Shown here piece by piece: positions 59,821 through 64,000 of a stretch of DNA of 64,000 nucleotides. Position 1 is the first letter of the stretch, and each line of letters opens with the position of its first letter. The position numbers were made by a program, and so were the translations under genes. Location: contig NZ_BSTS01000001.1 in the NCBI RefSeq assembly GCF_030269665.1, positions 620,001 through 684,000 of the forward strand. Direction: 5' to 3'. This DNA comes from Actinomycetospora sp. NBRC 106375 (GTDB taxonomy: Bacteria; Actinomycetota; Actinomycetes; Mycobacteriales; Pseudonocardiaceae). The notes beneath the pieces are model-generated. The model saw nothing but the letters and a program-made list of their open reading frames with translations, did not search any database and had not been told where the DNA came from.

Positions 59821-60932
59821 CGGCCACGCCGGAGATCGCCCCGGCACAGGTCCGCCGCTTCCGCCTGCACCGCCAGTTCCTGGTCCGCCGCGACGGGGAC
59901 GGTCCCGTCGGCATCGCCCGCCGGCTGGTCGGGGTCCAGGCGCAGGTGCCCTCGGCCGCGGCGCAGGCGGTGGCCGTCCGCACGGGCGCGGGCACCGCGG
60001 ACGACGGCACCGTCGACGCCGCGCTGACCGCCGGGACGCTGCTGCGCACGTGGGCGGCCCGCGGCACGCTGCACCTGCTCGCCGCCGACCAGGCGCCCGC
60101 GCTGCTCGCGCTCCTGGCGAGTGCCCGCTCCTGGGACAATGGCTCGTGGCAGCGCGAGTTCGCCACCGCGGCGCAGGTCAGCGCGCTCGAGTCGGCCGTC
60201 GCGGAGGTGCTCGCCGACGCCGTGCTCACCCGCGAGGAGCTCACCGCGGCCCTCATCGCCCACAGCGGGCACACCGACCTCACCGCGGCGCTCGGCTCGG
60301 GGTGGGGCACGGTGCTCAAGCCCCTCGCGTGGCAGGGGCTGCTCTGCCACGGCCCGCCCGCCGGACAGCGGGTGACGTTCACGAGCCCGGCCCGCGCGAT
60401 CCCCGGCTGGCCCGGCCTCCCCGACCCCGACGAGGCCGCCCGCACGATCGTCCCGGCCTTCCTCGCCGCCCACGGTCCGGCGACCCCGGACGCCTTCGAC
60501 GCCTGGCTGCTGCGCGGGGCCACGAAGAAGGCGCGGCTGCGGAGCTGGTTCGCGGGCCTGGTCGCCGACGGGACGCTCACCGAGGTCGACGTCGACGGCG
60601 AGGCCCGCCACGCGAACACCGCGGACCTCGACGACCTCGCGGACCTCGCCCACGCCGAGCCCGTCGGCCCCCGCTTGCTCGGCCCGTTCGACCCCTACGT
60701 GCTCGGCACCGGCACCGCCGACCCCGACCTCGTGCCCCCGGAGCACCGCAGGGACGTCAGCCGTGCCGCCGGCTGGATCGCGCCCGTGGTCGTTGACGAC
60801 GGCCGCGTGGTCGGCACGTGGAGCCTCGACGACGGCGCCGTCGCACCCTTCGACGGCCCGGTCACCGGGCTCGCGGAGGAGCGCGCCGCGTGGGAGCGGG
60901 TCCTCGCCCGCCCCCTCACGCCCCCGGGGTGA
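59817..60932 (+). CDS. AlkZ/YcaQ-like winged-helix DNA glycosylase (HTH_42 family)
   Basis: A 371-residue protein of the HTH_42 (DUF1006) family of tandem winged helices. Near the N-terminus LVGVQAQVPSAAAQAV contains Gln41-Ala-Gln43, which fits the QxQ catalytic motif known from Streptomyces AlkZ. The middle has LLRTWAARGTLHLLAADQAP, a highly conserved family string, and the C-terminus has ILLGPFD-like RLLGPFDPYVLG. AlkZ-type enzymes excise bulky or crosslinked alkylated purines from DNA. It is coupled to acyP by GTGA, behind a LexA box shared with an AlkB-like gene. The last 17 bp overlap the convergent EEP gene. Confidence 0.82.
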   Translation: MTATPEIAPAQVRRFRLHRQFLVRRDGDGPVGIARRLVGVQAQVPSAAAQAVAVRTGAGTADDGTVDAALTAGTLLRTWAARGTLHLLAADQAPALLALLASARSWDNGSWQREFATAAQVSALESAVAEVLADAVLTREELTAALIAHSGHTDLTAALGSGWGTVLKPLAWQGLLCHGPPAGQRVTFTSPARAIPGWPGLPDPDEAARTIVPAFLAAHGPATPDAFDAWLLRGATKKARLRSWFAGLVADGTLTEVDVDGEARHANTADLDDLADLAHAEPVGPRLLGPFDPYVLGTGTADPDLVPPEHRRDVSRAAGWIAPVVVDDGRVVGTWSLDDGAVAPFDGPVTGLAEERAAWERVLARPLTPPG

Positions 60933-61911
60933 CGCCCCGATCCGAGCGCGACACGAGCACCGTCACCACGAGCGCCGCGTGGTCGGTCGCGGGGACGTGC
61001 GACGTCGCGAGGTCCACCGGCGTCACCGGGCCGGACACGAGCACGTGGTCGATCGCCGCGAACGGCGGGACGGCCCGGTCGGTGGGCCACGTCCCGCGCA
61101 GCGCGTCGCCGAGCTCCCGCGCGGAGTCCGTCCAGTGACCGGCCAGGAGCTCCCGCAACGGCCGGTGGTCGAGGGTCGCGTTGAGGTCCCCGACGATCAG
61201 CCGCGGCGGCCCGTCGAGCCCGGACGGGCCCGGCAGGTCGGTGATCTCGCGGGCCCAGCCCTCGGGGTCGTCGCGGAAGACCGGTGCCGCCGGGTGCGCG
61301 ACGACCACGTCGACGGGCGCGGCCGGGGTCAGCACGCGGGCCGCCACCTGCGAGAACACACCGGGCCGCAGCGAGAGGCCCGACGGCGCCAGCGGGTGGC
61401 GCGCGACCAGCGTCGTGCCGCCCGCGCCGTCGCGCGCCATCGACGCCCGGAACGGCAGCTCGGCGCCGAGCCCGGCCTCGTCGAGGCGCCGCTCCGCCGC
61501 CGGCGTCACCTCCTGCAGGCCCAGGACCCCGACCCGCCGCTCGCGCACCATCGCCACGACGGCGGCCGGGTCGGCCCGGCCGAACTGCAGGTTCACGGTC
61601 GCCACGACCTCCGCGGCGCTGGTCGGTCCGGGCCGGATCATCGGATCGCCGTAGGGCACGGCGCGGGGCACGACCACCGCGGCGAGCGCGAGCGCGGCCA
61701 CCACGGCGACCACGCCGGCGCCCCAGCGCCGCAGCACCAGGGCCAGCACGGCCACGACCGCGGCCACGACGGCCACCGCCGGCGTCAGCGGCAGCAGCGC
61801 GAACGCCGTCGGGGACCCGGCGGGCGCCCACCACCAGAACGGGATCCAGAGGGCGACGACGGCCGCGGCGAGCCCGAGCAGGACCCCGACGACGCGCGAG
61901 CGCACCCTCAC
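60916..61911 (-). CDS. Membrane-anchored endonuclease/exonuclease/phosphatase (EEP) family protein
   Basis: A 331-residue protein with three TM helices in the first 85 residues (VVGVLLGLAAAVVALWIPF, AVAVVAAVVAVLALVL, VVAVVAALALAAVVV) and an extracytoplasmic-looking EEP domain. Landmarks are ATVNLQFGRADP, the metal Glu in GVLGLQEVTPA, LIVGDLNATLDHRPLRELL, AAIDHVLVSG and the final His in VPATDHAALVVTV. The fold includes DNases, sphingomyelinases and phosphoinositide phosphatases; the substrate is unknown. The GTG start is inside an 11-bp tandem repeat. It follows the GNAT gene. Confidence 0.85.
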   Translation of the reverse strand: MRVRSRVVGVLLGLAAAVVALWIPFWWWAPAGSPTAFALLPLTPAVAVVAAVVAVLALVLRRWGAGVVAVVAALALAAVVVPRAVPYGDPMIRPGPTSAAEVVATVNLQFGRADPAAVVAMVRERRVGVLGLQEVTPAAERRLDEAGLGAELPFRASMARDGAGGTTLVARHPLAPSGLSLRPGVFSQVAARVLTPAAPVDVVVAHPAAPVFRDDPEGWAREITDLPGPSGLDGPPRLIVGDLNATLDHRPLRELLAGHWTDSARELGDALRGTWPTDRAVPPFAAIDHVLVSGPVTPVDLATSHVPATDHAALVVTVLVSRSDRGVTPGA

Positions 61912-61933
61912 CGCACCCTCACCGCACCCTCAC
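61901..61933. repeat. 11-bp tandem repeat, three perfect copies, at a gene junction
   Basis: CGCACCCTCAC is repeated three times without change (61901-61911, 61912-61922, 61923-61933). On the minus strand each unit is GTGAGGGTGCG. The first unit contains the GTG start of the EEP gene and the third contains the TGA of the GNAT gene. The G-rich units also supply the ribosome-binding site, so copy number changes would alter spacing. Confidence 0.8.
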
Positions 61934-62436
61934 CGCGGCGCCGACCGCTCCATCCGCAGCAGCTCGACGCCCGCGCTGTCGACCCGCCGCCCGGTCTCCT
62001 CGTAGCCCGCGCGCCGGTAGAGCCGCAGGTTCTCCTCGCTGCGGGCGCCGGTGACGAGCCAGGTCACGTCGCCGGGGGCCAGCTCGCCGTGCGCGCGCTC
62101 GAGCAGCGCCCGGCCGATGCCGTGGCCCTGCGCGTCGGGCGCGACCGAGAAGCGGGCGAGCTCCGCACACCCGGAACCGCTGCCGATGCCGCCGCCGACC
62201 CCGTCGTCCCGCAGGCGCACCGACCCCACGAGACGCCGCCCCGCCCACGCGCCGAAGCCGCGGACCTCGTCGCGGCCCAGGTCCGCCGCCAGCGCGGCGA
62301 CGGTCTCGCGCAGCGGCGGGATCTCGGTGGTGCCGTAGCGGCGCGCCTCGGAGAGGTACGCGGCGTACTGCACGGTCAGCGCCTCCCCGGCGTCGGGCGC
62401 CCCGAGCGCGGCGACGACGCAGGGCGCGCGTGTCAC
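61930..62436 (-). CDS. GNAT family N-acetyltransferase
   Basis: A 168-residue acyl-CoA transferase. It has GWAGRRLVGSVRLRDDG-like strands (AGRRLVGSVRLRD), the acetyl-CoA pyrophosphate loop FSVAPDAQGHGIGRALLE, and the C-terminal LRLYRRAGYEETGRRVD. A Gly-rich loop (VGGGIGSGSGC) is inserted before the conserved strand. The substrate is unknown. The start is the GTG at 62436, only 5 nt downstream of the YebC stop, so it is probably co-transcribed with yebC. Confidence 0.85.
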   Translation of the reverse strand: MTRAPCVVAALGAPDAGEALTVQYAAYLSEARRYGTTEIPPLRETVAALAADLGRDEVRGFGAWAGRRLVGSVRLRDDGVGGGIGSGSGCAELARFSVAPDAQGHGIGRALLERAHGELAPGDVTWLVTGARSEENLRLYRRAGYEETGRRVDSAGVELLRMERSAPR

Positions 62437-62441
62437 CGACC

Positions 62442-63203
62442 TCAGCCGACCTCGGCCATGACCTCGTCCGAGGCGTCGAAGTTCGAGTAGACGTTCTGGA
62501 CGTCGTCGGAGTCCTCGAGCGCGTCGATGATCCGCAGGACCTTCCGCGCGCCGTCGGCGTCGACCTCGACGTTCATCGACGGGACGAACGACACCTCGGA
62601 GGAGTCGTAGTCGAAGCCCGCCTCCTGGAGCGCCTTGCGGGTCTCGACGAGGTCCGAGGGGTCGGTGAGGACCTCGAAGCTCTCGCCGTAGTCGTTGACC
62701 TCCTCCGCGCCGGCCTCGAGGACGGCGAGCAGCAGGTCGTCCTCGGCGAGCTCGCCGGACGCCTGCGCCTTCGGGACGATGAGGACGCCCTTGCGGGTGA
62801 ACAGGTACGCCACGGAGCCCGGGTCGGCCATCGCGCCGCCGTTGCGGTTCATGGCCGTGCGGACCTCGCCCGCGGCGCGGTTCTTGTTGTCGGTGAGGCA
62901 CTCGACGAGCACCGCGACCCCGCCCGGGGCGTAGCCCTCGTAGGTGATGACCTGGTACTCGGCGCCGCCGGCCTCGGCCCCCGAGCCGCGCTTGACCGCG
63001 CGGTCGATGTTGTCGTTGGGCACCGACGTCTTCTTCGCCTTCTGGATGGCGTCGTAGAGCGTCGGGTTGGCCGAGGGGTCGCCGCCGCCGGTGCGCGCCG
63101 CGACCTCGATGTTCTTGATCAGCTTGGCGAACATCTTGCCGCGCTTCGCGTCGATCGCGGCCTTCTTGTGCTTGGTGGTCGCCCACTTGGAGTGGCCGCT
63201 CAT
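62442..63203 (-). CDS. yebC: YebC/PmpR-family protein
   Basis: A 253-residue protein starting [20 protein letters not shown], the family hallmark, with [17 protein letters not shown] [40 protein letters not shown] and [14 protein letters not shown]. YebC proteins act as transcription regulators or, as recently shown for some members, as translation factors at proline stretches. It is the first gene of a yebC-GNAT-EEP run; in many bacteria it directly precedes ruvC. The ATG at 63203 follows GGGAG. Confidence 0.96.
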   Translation of the reverse strand: MSGHSKWATTKHKKAAIDAKRGKMFAKLIKNIEVAARTGGGDPSANPTLYDAIQKAKKTSVPNDNIDRAVKRGSGAEAGGAEYQVITYEGYAPGGVAVLVECLTDNKNRAAGEVRTAMNRNGGAMADPGSVAYLFTRKGVLIVPKAQASGELAEDDLLLAVLEAGAEEVNDYGESFEVLTDPSDLVETRKALQEAGFDYDSSEVSFVPSMNVEVDADGARKVLRIIDALEDSDDVQNVYSNFDASDEVMAEVG

Positions 63204-63408
63204 CGCTCCCGCCCTTCGTCTCGCACGCACCGCTCCCGGGGTCGTCCTGCTGGTCCTGCCCACGCCCCCGGCCGGCGCTGGTGGCGGTGTCCGCCGCGCA
63301 CGCTTCCGACGATCCAGTCTACCGACGACCCCGGGCGGCGGACGGGACGGTACGGTGCGGAGACATCTGAGTCCCGATCCGATACTCAGCCAGGGCGACA
63401 GGAGCACG

Positions 63409-63903
63409 ATGGACGTCACGACGCGCGAACGCACCCACACCTGGTCCGACCCCCGTGAGCTCGCCGCCGCGGCGGGCTCGCGCAGCGGCCTCGAGTTCCT
63501 GCAGGCCATGGCCGACGGGACGCTCCCGCCGCCGCCGATCATGACGCTGGTCGGGGCGTCGGTGGCGTCGGTGGAGCCCGGTCGCGTCGTGTTCACCGTC
63601 GAGCCCGCGGAGTTCCACTACAACCCGATCGGCTCGGTGCACGGCGGCATCTACGCGACGCTGCTCGACTCCGCCGCCGGGTGCGCGGTGCACAGCACCC
63701 TCGACGCCGGTGTCGGCTACACGAGCCTCGACCTCTCGGTGAAGTTCCTGCGCAAGCTCACGGCCGACTCCGGGACCGCCCGCGCCACGGGCCACGTCGT
63801 CCACGCCGGGCGCAGCACGGCGCTGGCTCGCGCCGAGCTCGTCGACGGTGCGGGGCGCCTGGTCGCCGAGGCCACCTCGAGCTGCCTGATCCTGCGGGGC
63901 TGA
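63409..63903 (+). CDS. PaaI-family hotdog thioesterase
   Basis: A 164-residue hotdog-fold protein. The family signature [26 protein letters not shown] contains the Asn/His/Gly loop and the catalytic Asp; it is followed by [14 protein letters not shown] and [17 protein letters not shown]. It should hydrolyse an acyl-CoA, possibly an aromatic one. The ATG at 63409 follows GGAG at 63401. It is divergent from yebC, with 205 bp between. Nothing further is seen in the last 97 bases of the window. Confidence 0.9.
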   Translation: MDVTTRERTHTWSDPRELAAAAGSRSGLEFLQAMADGTLPPPPIMTLVGASVASVEPGRVVFTVEPAEFHYNPIGSVHGGIYATLLDSAAGCAVHSTLDAGVGYTSLDLSVKFLRKLTADSGTARATGHVVHAGRSTALARAELVDGAGRLVAEATSSCLILRG

Positions 63904-64000
63904 ACCACCCGCGGCGCGCGTCCGAACACGGGCCCGGACGCGCGGGCCACCCGGCCGTGTGGTGCGCTGGCGTCCGTCGCCGGGCCGGAACGAACGTCGG

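Noticed and set aside
1..64000. Prophage, integrative element, transposase, rRNA or tRNA genes
   Set aside because: No integrase, transposase, phage structural gene, att-like duplication or RNA gene sequence was recognised, and the order of housekeeping genes is largely conserved.

Overview
The window is a gene-dense, very GC-rich chromosomal segment, probably from an actinobacterium of the Pseudonocardiales type (an inference from codon bias, many GTG starts, and the conserved block yebC...ruvC...ruvAB-yajC-secD-secF-apt-rel). I see no rRNA, tRNA, CRISPR array, insertion sequence or prophage. Most genes sit in short co-directional runs whose neighbours overlap by 4 bases (ATGA/GTGA), implying translational coupling.

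Layout. 1-5.0 kb: the end of a methyltransferase, a CPA1 sodium/proton antiporter, then a minus-strand unit in which a guanidine-I (ykkC) riboswitch precedes an agmatinase-like enzyme best read as a nickel guanidine hydrolase, coupled to a sodium:solute symporter. 5-15.7 kb: a small coiled-coil protein, LuxR regulator, CDF metal exporter, MprF-like lipid transferase, DUF2630, SnoaL-fold protein, nitrilase-pathway-type amidase, DHA2 exporter, TMEM175-like channel, histidine phosphatase and HIT protein. 15.7-22.3 kb: glgX-treY, then NhaA fused to a DsbA-like domain. 22.2-29.6 kb: VOC protein, haem membrane protein with a small TM partner, hydrolase, aldo/keto reductase, and a NarL-type two-component system.

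29.6-34.7 kb is one 1704-residue signalling protein combining sensor, histidine kinase, receiver, PAS, GAF, PP2C phosphatase, RsbW-type kinase and STAS domains. It is divergent from treZ (34.8-36.5 kb), so the TreY/TreZ trehalose pathway is split across 14 kb. 36.5-45.2 kb: pcm unit, FAD/Fe-S D-lactate-type dehydrogenase, MalY-type lyase, pyruvate kinase, AI-2E-family permease. 45.2-47.4 kb: a ribbon-helix-helix protein with a triple operator over its start codon, a DUF4097 protein, and the collapsed remnant of an ABC exporter.

47.4-63.2 kb is the conserved housekeeping run read leftward: yebC, GNAT and EEP genes, then ruvC, an inserted hydrolase with a 15-bp minisatellite, ruvAB, yajC, secDF, apt and rel. 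Between EEP and ruvC lie an AlkB-like dioxygenase and, divergently, acylphosphatase plus an AlkZ-like DNA glycosylase, separated by a LexA (SOS) box; a second LexA box precedes ruvA. A PaaI-type thioesterase closes the window.

Beyond single genes, the window has a family of palindromes that terminate convergent gene pairs and contain their stop codons, a 30-bp element found ~65 bp upstream of two unrelated NTF2-fold genes, and a GGGAC array upstream of the two-component operon.
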